Source of the DNA: DATKKX01 sp035542775
Lineage (GTDB): Bacteria; Planctomycetota; Phycisphaerae; UBA1845; UTPLA1
Length of the DNA: 9,058 nt
Assembly: GCA_035542775.1 (NCBI GenBank)
Contig: DATKKX010000317.1
Location: 1 to 9,058 of the forward strand
Direction: 5' to 3'
The translations under genes and the position numbers were made by a program. Positions 1 through 7,800 of this stretch are shown here, in pieces (the stretch's first letter is position 1; every line of letters starts with the position of its first letter). The notes beneath the pieces are model-generated. The model worked only from the letters and a program-made list of their open reading frames with translations. It did no database searches and was not told the origin of the DNA.

Positions 1-1
1 G

Positions 2-2071
2 GGCGCGGGCGTGCTGTGCATGGCCTGGGCGGGCTGGGCTCCGCGGAGAGCCTTTGCTTATGCCGGAGGCGCAGAGATCTGTCTTGCCGCTAGCGTGTGG
101 TGGGCAACGTCGTATTGGTTGGGGACATCACAAACCGCCGCTGCCGACTTGACGGACCTCGTCAATGTCAACGTGGTTGCCTTCGCCATCGCGGGCATTG
201 TCTGGCTGTTGATTGAACGTAGGATGCTGCTCGGGCGAGTGGCCGTAGCCGTCATTGGGCGATGGCCTGCGTTTCATCACGCCGCTGCGGCCCTGACAGC
301 GGCGGCGATCATGGTATCTGCGGGCACGGCCTTGTACCGCGCCGCGATCGGCCAGCCGTTTGCCGGTTCTGTGCTCCTGAGTTGGCTCGCCTGGGGACTG
401 GCAGCATCGCTAATGCTCGCGGGCACCAGATCTCCCGGTTTCCGCCAAGCGCCTGCGGGACTTTACGTGCTTGGATTGATGGCCGTCCTCTTGGGCATGG
501 CTCAAAGTAGGATGCCCCCGTCTGTGTTGGCGTGGACCATGTCTCTGGCACTCCCCGGTTATGCGCTGCTGACCATGTCAGTCTGGTGGTGCTGGACGAG
601 AATCCGCCGCGAGCCGCCTGCCGAGTTTGAGGCAGGCGTGTGGCCGCTCGTCGCCAATTCGGTCCTTGCGGCGGTGTCCGTCGTTTTGGGCGGCTACGTA
701 AGCTGCACGAACCCTGACATCGCCAGGCGCATGCTCATGGTCGTTCCGCCGGTGTTGTGCGCTGCCTCGATGGCCGTCACGCCCATGGTGGAGCGCTGGA
801 CGAGCGTGCGGGCCAGTTCTTTGGCGCTGCTCACGATAGGTGGCGTGTTTTTCGCGTGGTCGTGGGTTGCGCCGAATGCGGTGGCCAGCCTGCTGCACCG
901 AGCGGTCGGCGTTCTTGCGGCGATTGCGGTCATGGTCTTCCTGTCGAGCGCCATAACAAGACGGTTTGCCCCGGCTCATTCCTGGGCGAAAGCGATCGCT
1001 CATAATGTCACCGAGTCCTGCGTGGTGGCTGGTGTCGCGCTGATCTACTACAGCGGGTATGAGATCGTGGCGATAGCGAACCGTCGCGATGTGTTGCTGG
1101 CCACGCCGGCGATCGCTGCGATGATTTCCGCGCTGACACTGATGGTGCTGTGCTGTTTCGTCTTCGCCATACGCGACCGCTACGACCCGCTCCAACTTGG
1201 CGCGGTCGCGAAAGAGGCATACGTATACATCGCGGAGTTGCTGGTCGCGATGCTGGCTCTGCACGTGCGCGCCACGATGCCCTGGCTGTTCTCCGGCTTC
1301 ATCACGCAGCATTGGCCAATTCTGGTGATGGGACTGGCCTTTGTGGCTGTGGCCGGGGAGATGGCGTGCAGGCAAAGCGGTTTGAGCATGGTCGCCCGGC
1401 CGTTGGGACAAACCGGTGTCTTCCTGCCGCTGCTTGTGCTGCCCGAGTTCTTTCTGGCGTCTTCGCGGGTTCACTACTCGCTCGTGCTGTTGACGGTCGG
1501 GGCGCTGTACGCGGTGCTGGCCGCCCTGCGCCGATCTGTCCGCTTCAGCGCGATCGCGGCGATGGCCTTCACGGCCAGCCTGTGGTATCTCCTCCAGCAC
1601 ACCCCCGGCCTGGGGATCACCCAGCACCCGCAGCTCTGGTTCATTCCGCCGTCACTGGCGGTCCTCGCCGCAGGAGATTTGAGCCGTACCCGGCTTAGTG
1701 AGGACCATCGCCGTACCCTACATTACGGTTGTCTCCTGGCCATATATCTCTCCTCTTCCGCAGACATCTTCCTGATCGGCGTCGCTCAGGCACCGTGGCT
1801 GCCGCTGGTCCTGGCGGGCCTGTCGATCGCGGGGATCATGGTTGGCCTCGCATCACGAATACGTTCGTTCTTAATGCTGGGAACGGGCTTCTTGTGTCTG
1901 GCCCTGCTTACTATGATCTGGCACGCCAGCACCAATCTCGGATGGACCTGGGCGTGGTACGTGGCCGGCATCGCACTGGGCGTGGGAATCATCACAATCT
2001 TCGCCCTCTTCGAGAAGCGACGCACCGAGATGACCGCCTGGCTCGACGAACTGAAACGCTGGGCGGAATAG
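2..2071 (+). CDS. Large polytopic membrane protein of unknown function (5' end outside window)
   Basis: I do not recognise the family. The frame is open to the left edge; the first possible starts inside are GTG at 11 and ATG at 20, but neither has a convincing ribosome binding site, so the gene probably begins upstream. About 686 residues are visible, almost all in hydrophobic stretches of 17-22 residues separated by short polar loops. I count roughly 20 likely membrane helices, many rich in Trp, Ala, Leu and Val. It ends in a short charged tail (EKRRTEMTAWLDELKRW), probably cytoplasmic. No catalytic motif, nucleotide-binding site or soluble domain stands out. Such a chain could be a transporter, a polysaccharide-assembly protein or part of a much larger multi-pass protein. 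Its codons look less GC3-biased than those of the ATPase operon downstream, and the broken protease gene lies between them, so I see no evidence that it works with that operon. Stop is TAG at 2069-2071. Confidence 0.8.
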   Translation, partial: GAGVLCMAWAGWAPRRAFAYAGGAEICLAASVWWATSYWLGTSQTAAADLTDLVNVNVVAFAIAGIVWLLIERRMLLGRVAVAVIGRWPAFHHAAAALTAAAIMVSAGTALYRAAIGQPFAGSVLLSWLAWGLAASLMLAGTRSPGFRQAPAGLYVLGLMAVLLGMAQSRMPPSVLAWTMSLALPGYALLTMSVWWCWTRIRREPPAEFEAGVWPLVANSVLAAVSVVLGGYVSCTNPDIARRMLMVVPPVLCAASMAVTPMVERWTSVRASSLALLTIGGVFFAWSWVAPNAVASLLHRAVGVLAAIAVMVFLSSAITRRFAPAHSWAKAIAHNVTESCVVAGVALIYYSGYEIVAIANRRDVLLATPAIAAMISALTLMVLCCFVFAIRDRYDPLQLGAVAKEAYVYIAELLVAMLALHVRATMPWLFSGFITQHWPILVMGLAFVAVAGEMACRQSGLSMVARPLGQTGVFLPLLVLPEFFLASSRVHYSLVLLTVGALYAVLAALRRSVRFSAIAAMAFTASLWYLLQHTPGLGITQHPQLWFIPPSLAVLAAGDLSRTRLSEDHRRTLHYGCLLAIYLSSSADIFLIGVAQAPWLPLVLAGLSIAGIMVGLASRIRSFLMLGTGFLCLALLTMIWHASTNLGWTWAWYVAGIALGVGIITIFALFEKRRTEMTAWLDELKRWAE

Positions 2072-2072
2072 G

Positions 2073-2118
2073 CGCCTCAAGGCGGTGACCTTTTGCACAG
2101 CGCCCCTCGCTGCTGTGC
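2073..2118 (+). other. Two short inverted repeats between membrane-protein gene and protease gene
   Basis: CGCC (2073-2076) and GGCG (2081-2084) can form a 4-bp stem with a TCAA loop directly after the stop codon, followed by TTTT at 2091-2094. GCACAGC (2095-2101) and GCTGTGC (2112-2118) form a 7-bp stem with a 10-base loop just before the ribosome binding site of the protease gene. The first could be a weak terminator, and the second a terminator or an operator. Neither is strong enough to assign a role. Confidence 0.3.
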
Positions 2119-2126
2119 GTGTGTAT

Positions 2127-2130
2127 GGAG
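2127..2130 (+). promoter_or_regulatory. Ribosome binding site (GGAG) deciding the protease start
   Basis: GGAG lies six bases before the GTG at 2137. The alternative in-frame starts GTG 2119 and ATG 2125 have no purine-rich element at a suitable distance. This favours 2137 and gives a protein that begins with Met, Lys, Asp and then a hydrophobic segment. Confidence 0.5.
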
Positions 2131-2136
2131 TCCCCT

Positions 2137-3093
2137 GTGAAGGACGGGTTTCTGTTGGCTGTGGGATTGATCGTCGCGGGCCTCGCCATGCAGTTCAAAC
2201 CGCCGACACCTGAGCAAAGGCTTGCCGCCATCGGCTCCACCGCCGGGCTGCCCGAGACGCTGCGCCGAGCCCTCACGCCGGACGACGACTTCGAGCCTAT
2301 TCCGGCGCCAAGCCTGGACGACTGACTGGCCAACCATCCCGAGGAAGGCCAGACCTTCAACGACTTCGCGGCCTCCCATCCCAACCGCCCGAACAAGACC
2401 CGCAACAAGCTCTACCTGCAACCGCTGGGCGAGTTCGCGGCCGGCGAGAGCCCGTCGCTGGATCGCCTCCGGCAGTTCGCCGCCGCCTTCTTCATGATGG
2501 ACGTCCAGGTCCTGCCCGCCCTCAGCCTGACCGATGCCGCTATCACCGGCCGCCGCAATGCCGCGACCGGCAAGCCCCAGCTCCTCACCGGCGACATTCT
2601 GGCGCTGCTCAAGCGGAAGCTGCCGGATGACGCCTTCGCCCTGCTCGGCATCACCATGACCGACCTGTATCCCCAGGAGTCGTGGAACTTCGTCTTCGGC
2701 CAGGCTTCGCTGCGCGACCGCGTCGGCGTGTACAGCTTCGCCCGCTACGATCCCCGGTTCTACGGCGACAAGCTGCCCAAGGACTGGCAGACGCTGATGC
2801 TGCGGCGGAGCTGCAAGGTGCTGGCCCACGAGACGGCCCACATGTTCGGCATCGAGCACTGCATCTATTATCGCTGCCTGATGAACGGTTCAAACCACCT
2901 GGGAGAGTCCGATGCCCGGCCGCTGCACCTGTGCCCGGTCGATCTTCGCAAGCTCCAGCAGAGCGTCGGGTTCGACGTGGTTGAGCGTTATCGCCGCCTC
3001 CGAGACTTCTGCAAGGACGCCGGCTTTGAGGATGAAGCCGGCTGGCTGACGAAGCGATTGGGCCGCATCGTGGCCGAACAGCAGCGTCGCTGA
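2137..3093 (+). CDS. Archaemetzincin-like (M54) zinc metalloprotease, interrupted by an in-frame UGA
   Basis: From GTG 2137 the frame gives 318 codons with one internal TGA at codon 63 (2323-2325). Family features continue on both sides of it: FEPIP and the P/D-rich stretch before, then LANHPEEGQ and YLQPLGEF after, which resemble the long AMZ1/AMZ2-type archaemetzincins. The catalytic site is intact: HETAHMFGIEHC has zinc ligands His231, His235 and His241 and general base Glu232, with Met249 in the following C-L-M as the Met-turn. The second-zinc cysteines Cys242, Cys247 and Cys266 are present, but the fourth position (269) is Asp, in CPVD. Residues 1-20 form a hydrophobic segment (FLLAVGLIVAGLAMQF) that could be a signal anchor. 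The family cleaves peptides as Zn-dependent aminopeptidase-like enzymes; physiological substrates are unknown. Without readthrough the first open start after the TGA is ATG 2494, which has no ribosome binding site and would lose the conserved middle region. Either a recent pseudogene, a readthrough gene or a base error. Family assignment is firm; functional status is not. Confidence 0.8.
2323..2352 (+). other. In-frame TGA at a conserved Trp position, with a stem-loop right after it
   Basis: The TGA replaces what is, from memory of the family (G/D-D-W-L-A-x-H-P-E), a Trp codon, so one TGG to TGA change explains it. The next base is C, a context known to be leaky for UGA. CTGGCC (2326-2331) pairs with GGCCAG (2347-2352), and TCC (2337-2339) can pair with GGA (2343-2345) inside it. 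The structure may be a by-product of the conserved coding sequence. Confidence 0.5.
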
Positions 3094-3137
3094 GACTTTC
3101 CACCGATCCGACTGGAGGACACGCCCGACTCTGCCGC

Positions 3138-3143
3138 TATAAT
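3138..3143 (+). promoter_or_regulatory. Candidate -10 box (TATAAT) of the WXG/ATPase operon
   Basis: A perfect TATAAT stands in the 158-base gap upstream of the first operon gene, in a region otherwise rich in G and C. Transcription would start near 3150 and give a leader of about 100 bases. No good -35 box is visible: the best is TGGAGG at 3113-3118, a weak match at 19-base spacing. The call rests on the -10 match and the location only. Confidence 0.4.
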
Positions 3144-3164
3144 CAACAATGGGGGTCGGTGAAA

Positions 3165-3190
3165 GCATCCGATAGAACCGGATCGGATGC
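3165..3190 (+). promoter_or_regulatory. Leader hairpin with 9-bp perfect stem
   Basis: GCATCCGAT (3165-3173) and ATCGGATGC (3182-3190) are perfect inverted repeats with an 8-base spacer, AGAACCGG. No T-run follows, so this is not a classical terminator. It lies about 15 bases after the predicted transcription start and 62 bases before the first gene. TCCGA recurs at 3107-3111, 3168-3172 and 3206-3210, with its complement at 3183-3187. It could be an operator for a dimeric regulator or an RNA leader element. Confidence 0.4.
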
Positions 3191-3251
3191 GGCACGCCGG
3201 ATTCGTCCGATATGACGGCCCGCCGTCGAGCTCAGTCGGCTGGAGACTCCG

Positions 3252-3524
3252 ATGCCCAAGGCACATGTTGATCCCGTGGAACTGCGTCGCTTTGCCCGCG
3301 ATCTGGCGCGATTCAGTCACGACCTCCAGGACCTCATGGGCGGGCTGCACTCGCGCATGCGGGAGCTGGAGAAGACCTGGCGGGACCAGGAACAGCGGAA
3401 GTTCGCCGAGGAGTTCGAGCACACCATGAAGACGCTTGCCCGGTTCATCGAATCGGCGGAGCAGCACGTGAATTTCCTCCAGCAGCGGGCCGGCCACATC
3501 GAAGACTACCTCCGGCAGCACTAG
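3252..3524 (+). CDS. WXG100-like small helical protein (type VII/ESX-like)
   Basis: The product is 90 residues, the normal WXG100 size. It is predicted to be two long amphipathic helices (about 8-41 and 47-88) joined by a turn at Trp43-Arg-Asp, so the hallmark W-x-G reads W-x-D here. After the turn comes the pattern R-K-F-x-E-E and heptad-like hydrophobics. It has no signal peptide and no membrane segment. Known WXG100 proteins form four-helix-bundle dimers and are exported by, or dock onto, FtsK/SpoIIIE-type ATPases such as EccC/EssC. The start ATG has GGAG at 3242-3245, six bases upstream. It is the first gene of the four-gene operon that ends with the ATPase, and its TAG overlaps the ribosome binding site of the next gene, suggesting coupled translation. 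Family placement rests on size, fold pattern and context, not on sequence search. Confidence 0.7.
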   Translation: MPKAHVDPVELRRFARDLARFSHDLQDLMGGLHSRMRELEKTWRDQEQRKFAEEFEHTMKTLARFIESAEQHVNFLQQRAGHIEDYLRQH

Positions 3525-3533
3525 GAAATCGGC

Positions 3534-4589
3534 ATGGGCGGCGAGTACGTCTGGGTCGAGTCCTTCGAGGCCTTGAAGCGGCTGCGGGCGGCTCTGTGCA
3601 AATTCGCCGAAGTCGTCGGCGCCGGGCTGGCCGAGGCCGACGCCGACTTGCAGCGCGAGAGGAACTGGATCAACCTCGACCGCCCCACCTACTGGCAGGC
3701 AGAGGCCAAGAAGCGGGCCGAGGCGCTGGCCAAGGCGAAGATCGCTCTGGTCGGGAAGAAGTTTCAAACCACCCCGCTGGGCGGCCGACCGTCGTGCGTC
3801 GAAGAGGAAAAGGAGCTGGCCAAGGCCATGCGACGCGTCGAGGAAGCCGAGCGGAAGCTGGCCAGCGTCCGCCACTGGCGACGCCGGTTCGACGAGGAGT
3901 TCTTCTCCTACCAGGGCGTGACCAGCAGCCTGAGCCAGGCCCTCGTCGGCGACATACCCAACGCCGTCGCCCGGCTGGACAATATGCTCACCGCCCTGGA
4001 GGCCTACGCCGCGTCGACAGCGCCCGAGTTGCAGGGTTCCTTGGCTGCTTCCGAGGCAGGAGCGGGACCCGGCCTTGAGGCTGAGACCGGCTCCATGGCC
4101 CGCGCCGCTCCGTCGCAGCCGCAGGACCTCAGCCAATACGCACGGCTCCGCGCCCTGACGCCGTCGGTGGCCCAGCGTGACGCTGTACCCCTGGCCAAAC
4201 CGCCCGAAGGCTGGCGGCTCGGCAACGGCCAGACCTTGACGTGGCCCGCGGAGCTCGAACGTCTGGCGCTGCCGCGCGCGCCGGTCGCTACGGGGGACAA
4301 AATCATCCTGGCGCGGGCCGCGGCCGACCAGCAGCGCATCTACCTGGAGCGCCTGGCTGTTGCCGGCGCCGGAGACAGCGGCTGGTACATCGGAAGCATA
4401 GACGAGGTGGCCGCGCCGGTGTATGACGCAGTGTGCGTGGCGGACCTGCTCGCGGCGCGGCCGGATCTCGCGCCACTGCTGAACATGCCGCCCGGTTGCC
4501 TGATCGTCCTCGATGGCGCAACCGTGGCAACGGTGCTCGACGCGGATGACAAACGACTATGGCCCGAGGCGGAGACCGGGCCTTCATAA
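3534..4589 (+). CDS. Helical accessory protein with possible Imm33/DUF2185-like C-terminal domain
   Basis: The product has 351 residues in two parts. Residues about 8-165 are largely helical and charged, with a coiled-coil-like Lys/Glu/Ala-rich stretch around 52-135. A low-complexity Ala/Pro/Ser linker follows at about 165-215. Residues about 262-345 form a compact domain with YLERL, D-S-G-W-Y-I-G (GWY at 283-285), L-L-A-x-R-P-D-L-x-x-L-L and P-P-G-C, a layout that resembles the Imm33/DUF2185 group of immunity-like domains; I hold this loosely. No signal peptide or membrane segment is seen. AGGAA at 3523-3527, overlapping the upstream stop codon, serves ATG 3534. Placed between the two WXG100-like genes and before the ATPase, it may be an adaptor or chaperone, a larger LXG-type substrate, or an immunity component. 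No enzyme motif is visible. Confidence 0.7.
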   Translation: MGGEYVWVESFEALKRLRAALCKFAEVVGAGLAEADADLQRERNWINLDRPTYWQAEAKKRAEALAKAKIALVGKKFQTTPLGGRPSCVEEEKELAKAMRRVEEAERKLASVRHWRRRFDEEFFSYQGVTSSLSQALVGDIPNAVARLDNMLTALEAYAASTAPELQGSLAASEAGAGPGLEAETGSMARAAPSQPQDLSQYARLRALTPSVAQRDAVPLAKPPEGWRLGNGQTLTWPAELERLALPRAPVATGDKIILARAAADQQRIYLERLAVAGAGDSGWYIGSIDEVAAPVYDAVCVADLLAARPDLAPLLNMPPGCLIVLDGATVATVLDADDKRLWPEAETGPS

Positions 4590-4626
4590 CGGGCGGCTGG
4601 CTACCGGCCGGCAGGTGTGAATCTCC

Positions 4627-4839
4627 ATGAGCGCAAGTGCCGGACTCGGCAAACTCAAGAAAGCCGCGAAGGAGCTGCGGGCGCAGTGGGAAGAGACCCA
4701 CGGCGTCTGGCACGATGACATCAGCCGGCGGTTCGAGGAAGACCTGGTGATACCGCTCATGGCCCGCCTCGAGAAGGTCGAGCTGACGCTGTCCCATATG
4801 GGCGCGGTCTTGCAGCGAATGCATCGCGACTGTGAGTGA
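4627..4839 (+). CDS. Second small WXG100-like helical protein
   Basis: The 70-residue product is all-helical and charged, shorter than typical WXG100 proteins (about 100). Trp28-His-Asp takes the place of W-x-G, followed by R-R-F-x-E-D, which aligns without gaps to the corresponding segment of the 90-residue protein at 3252. The first helix (about 7-24) is short and the second (about 31-68) is long. It ends in Cys-Glu. AGGTG at 4613-4617 is a weak ribosome binding site, nine bases from ATG 4627. It lies 37 bases after the 351-residue gene and 39 bases before the ATPase gene. I infer that it pairs with the first small protein or acts as a docking factor for the ATPase. Confidence 0.65.
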   Translation: MSASAGLGKLKKAAKELRAQWEETHGVWHDDISRRFEEDLVIPLMARLEKVELTLSHMGAVLQRMHRDCE

Positions 4840-4848
4840 AACAGTGCA

Positions 4849-4866
4849 GGTCGGCCCCGGCCGACC
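4849..4866 (+). promoter_or_regulatory. Intercistronic hairpin just before the ATPase ribosome binding site
   Basis: GGTCGGCC (4849-4856) and GGCCGACC (4859-4866) are perfect inverted repeats, realistically a 7-bp stem with a CCCG loop. It fills most of the 39-base gap and ends three bases before the GGAGG of the ATPase gene. It could block upstream ribosomes, slow exonuclease decay of the upstream mRNA or reduce ATPase translation. No T-run follows. Confidence 0.4.
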
Positions 4867-4869
4867 CGC

Positions 4870-4874
4870 GGAGG
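4870..4874 (+). promoter_or_regulatory. Ribosome binding site (GGAGG) for the GTG start of the ATPase
   Basis: A full GGAGG lies four bases before the GTG at 4879. The spacing is slightly short, but the match is strong and supports GTG 4879 as the start. Confidence 0.55.
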
Positions 4875-4878
4875 CGTC

Positions 4879-7800
4879 GTGCATACGGAATCGTCACAGA
4901 CAACGCCGGACCAGAATGACCGCGGCACGGCCGACGACCTGACCAGCCGCGCGCCGGGCTTTCTGGACGTCCAGCGCGCCGGCCTCGCGGCCTTTCTCGA
5001 TCTCTCTTCCGCTGTTGTCGTGCCGGCCGAAACCGAGGCCGAGGACACTTATCGCCGGGCACGCGAATCCGCCGAGGAAGTCCTCCAATCCGGCATTGCC
5101 GCAATCGAGGCCCGCACCCGGGAAAAGCTGACCGCCGTTGAGCAGGGTCGAACAGAACAGATTGCTCGAATTCAAGCCGAATACGATTCCGCTACGGCCT
5201 CGCTTACGGAAAAGACGCGAGCCACGATCGAGCGAGTCGCCACCGATCTGCGCGAAGCCGAGGCCGATCTCGACCGCAAGATGCAGGACAAGCTGCTCCT
5301 GCCGGATACGATGGCGCAGAGCGCCTTCGAACGGCTGCGGCAAAGCCGTCAGATCATCGAACAGAAGACCGCCGAGGGGCGGAAACGCCTCGAACAGCTC
5401 CACGAGCGCGCCGTTCGGGAATTGCGCCGCTACAAGCTTCACACGCCGCCCTTTCCCACCGCCCCCGCCGAGGCCGCAGCGCCGGCCGGCGACCCCCAGG
5501 CCGCGTACGAGCGCCAAGTCGAGCGCGCGACGGCCTATCTGGACGCCATGCAGCGCATCCGTGCCCCGCGCCTCTTCATGGGCTGGAGGTTGTGCCTGCT
5601 CCTGACGCTGCTGTGTATCCTGGTTGTCGGCAGCCTCGCCGCGCTGAGCTTCTTTGAAGTCTCAGGGGCGCCCAACTTCACGTTGTGGGGACCGGTTTCC
5701 TTCGCCATCACCGTGGCGTTTACGCTCCTGATCGGCTGGGCGGTCAGGCAGGACGGCAAGGCGCGCATTGTGGATCTGTGCGAGCCTCTGGTGCGCGCCG
5801 AAGCCGCGGCCCTGCAGGCGTTGGATCAACAGGTGGCCCAGGCTCGTGAGCGTTATGAACGCGAAACCGCCAAGGCCTCCGATGCGGAACGCAAGAACCC
5901 CGAGAAGGTGGCGATCCGGGCCCGCTACGAGCGACTGCTGGTTGTGACCCGACAACGAGCGACGCAATCTCGCGAGGAAGCCGAGCAGACCCGCCGCCGG
6001 CAACAAGCCGATCTCGATCGTCACCGCGATCTCGCTCTGCGCGAGGCCGCCGCCAAGGAGCAGCGTCAAAGCAACGACTTGCGACAGCAGTGCGAGCGGG
6101 AAACGGCCCAGGCCCGCGCAGCCTGCGAACAGAGCGTCAGCGCCGCCCGCGCCCAATACCAGGCCCGGTTCGCTGCCATGCACGCCACCTGGCAGGACGC
6201 CGGGCAACGCATTCAGCGACTGCTCGCGGCGGGCGACCAGCTGCCGATCCCCCGCGGCTCCGAGTGGACCGACCTCCAATCCCCCGCCGAAGCGCCCGGC
6301 TCGGAATTCACGGCCCTGATACCGTTCGGGCACTGGCAACTGGACCTGACTCAGATCGCCCCCGGCCCTCGCCAGATGGCGGCATTCCTCGCCCAGCGCT
6401 CATCGGTTGAGACGACACCGGCGCTGCTGGCCGTGCCGGAATCCTGCTCCCTGGTGCTGCAGACCGAGCGGGCCGGGCGGCAGCAGGCCATCGACACGCT
6501 GCGGGTGATCATGCTCCGCCTGCTGACGTCGCTGCGCCCGGGGCGGGTCCGCTTCACCATCATCGACCCGGTCGGCCTGGGCGAGAGCTTCGCCGGTTTC
6601 ATGCACCTGGTCGATTACGAGGAAGCGCTGGTGGGTGCCCGCATCTGGACCGACAGCGAGCAGATCGAGGCCCGGCTGACGGAACTGACCAACCACATGG
6701 AGAACGTCATCCAGAAGTACCTGCGGAACGAGTTCGCCACCATCGACGCATACAACCGGCAGGCCGGGCAGCTTGCCGAGCCGTATCGTTTTCTGGTCGT
6801 GGCCGATTTTCCCACGAACTTCACCGAGGGCGCCATCCGCCGACTGAGCAGCATCATCAGCAGCGGCGCCCGTTGTGGCGTCTTTACGCTGATCATGCAC
6901 GACAAGCGGCTCGGTCTGCCGCCGGATCTGCCCCTCGAGGATCTGATCGGGCGAGGCCTGCATCTGGTACACGACAACGAGCAGTTTCGCGCTGAGGACG
7001 AGTTGCTCCGCCAATTCCCGCTGGTGCTCGACGCCCCGCCGCCGGAAGAGGTGCTGACCAGCATCATGCAGGACGTCGGGCGGAGGGCCAAGGACGCCTT
7101 CCGCGTCGAGGTGCCGTTCGACGCCATCGCCCCGGCCGCCGGCCGGCAATGGACCCGGGACGCCACCAAAGAGCTCAACATCCCCATCGGGCACGCTGGC
7201 GCCGTCCGCCTGCAGCATTTCAGCCTGGGTCGCGGTCTGGCCCAGCATGCGCTGGTGGCCGGAAAAACGGGCTCCGGCAAGTCCACCCTGCTCCACGTAA
7301 TTATCACCAACCTGGCATTGTGGTACCCGCCGGAAGAGATCGAGCTGTATCTGGTGGACTTCAAGAAGGGCGTCGAGTTCAAAACCTACGTCACGCACGC
7401 ATTGCCCCATGCCCGCGCCATCGCCATCGAGAGTGATCGTGAATTCGGCGTGAGCGTCCTTCAGCGCCTTGACGCAGAAATGACCCGCCGGGGAGATCTG
7501 TTCCGCGCCGCCGGCGTCCAGGACCTGGCGGCCTATCGCGAGGCCTCCGGCCAGGTGCTCCCGCGGACCCTCCTGATCGTCGATGAGTTCCAGATTTTCT
7601 TCACCGAGGATGACAGGCTCTCACAGGAGGCGGGCGTCCTGCTCGACCGGCTGGTGCGCCAGGGGCGAGCGTTCGGCATCCATGTGCTGTTGGGCTCTCA
7701 GACGCTCGCCGGCAGTGCCGGCCTGGCCCGCAGCACGATGGGGCAGATGGCGGTCCGCATCGCCCTGCAATGCTCCGACGCCGACTCGCAACTCATTCTC

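Noticed and set aside
578..1627. Open frame of 349 codons on the minus strand inside the membrane-protein gene
   Set aside because: The product is Arg/His/Gln-rich low-complexity sequence, typical of antisense to a hydrophobic coding region.
2323..2325. UGA reassigned to Trp (alternative genetic code)
   Set aside because: Genes in the window end with TGA (3091-3093 and 4837-4839), Trp is otherwise encoded by TGG, and the GC content is high, unlike known UGA-Trp codes.
2494..3093. Protease starting at ATG 2494 as an independent short gene
   Set aside because: No ribosome binding site precedes it, and the conserved family sequence continues upstream in the same frame back to the TGA, so this ATG is internal.
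3165..3190. Intrinsic terminator of the protease gene
   Set aside because: No T-run follows the stem, and it lies downstream of a likely -10 box for the next operon, so a leader or operator role fits better.
2988..4136. Open frame of 382 codons on the minus strand over the WXG-like gene and its neighbour
   Set aside because: It spans the ends of several + strand genes and the leader region, and its Leu/Gly/Gln-rich product looks like a reverse-complement shadow.
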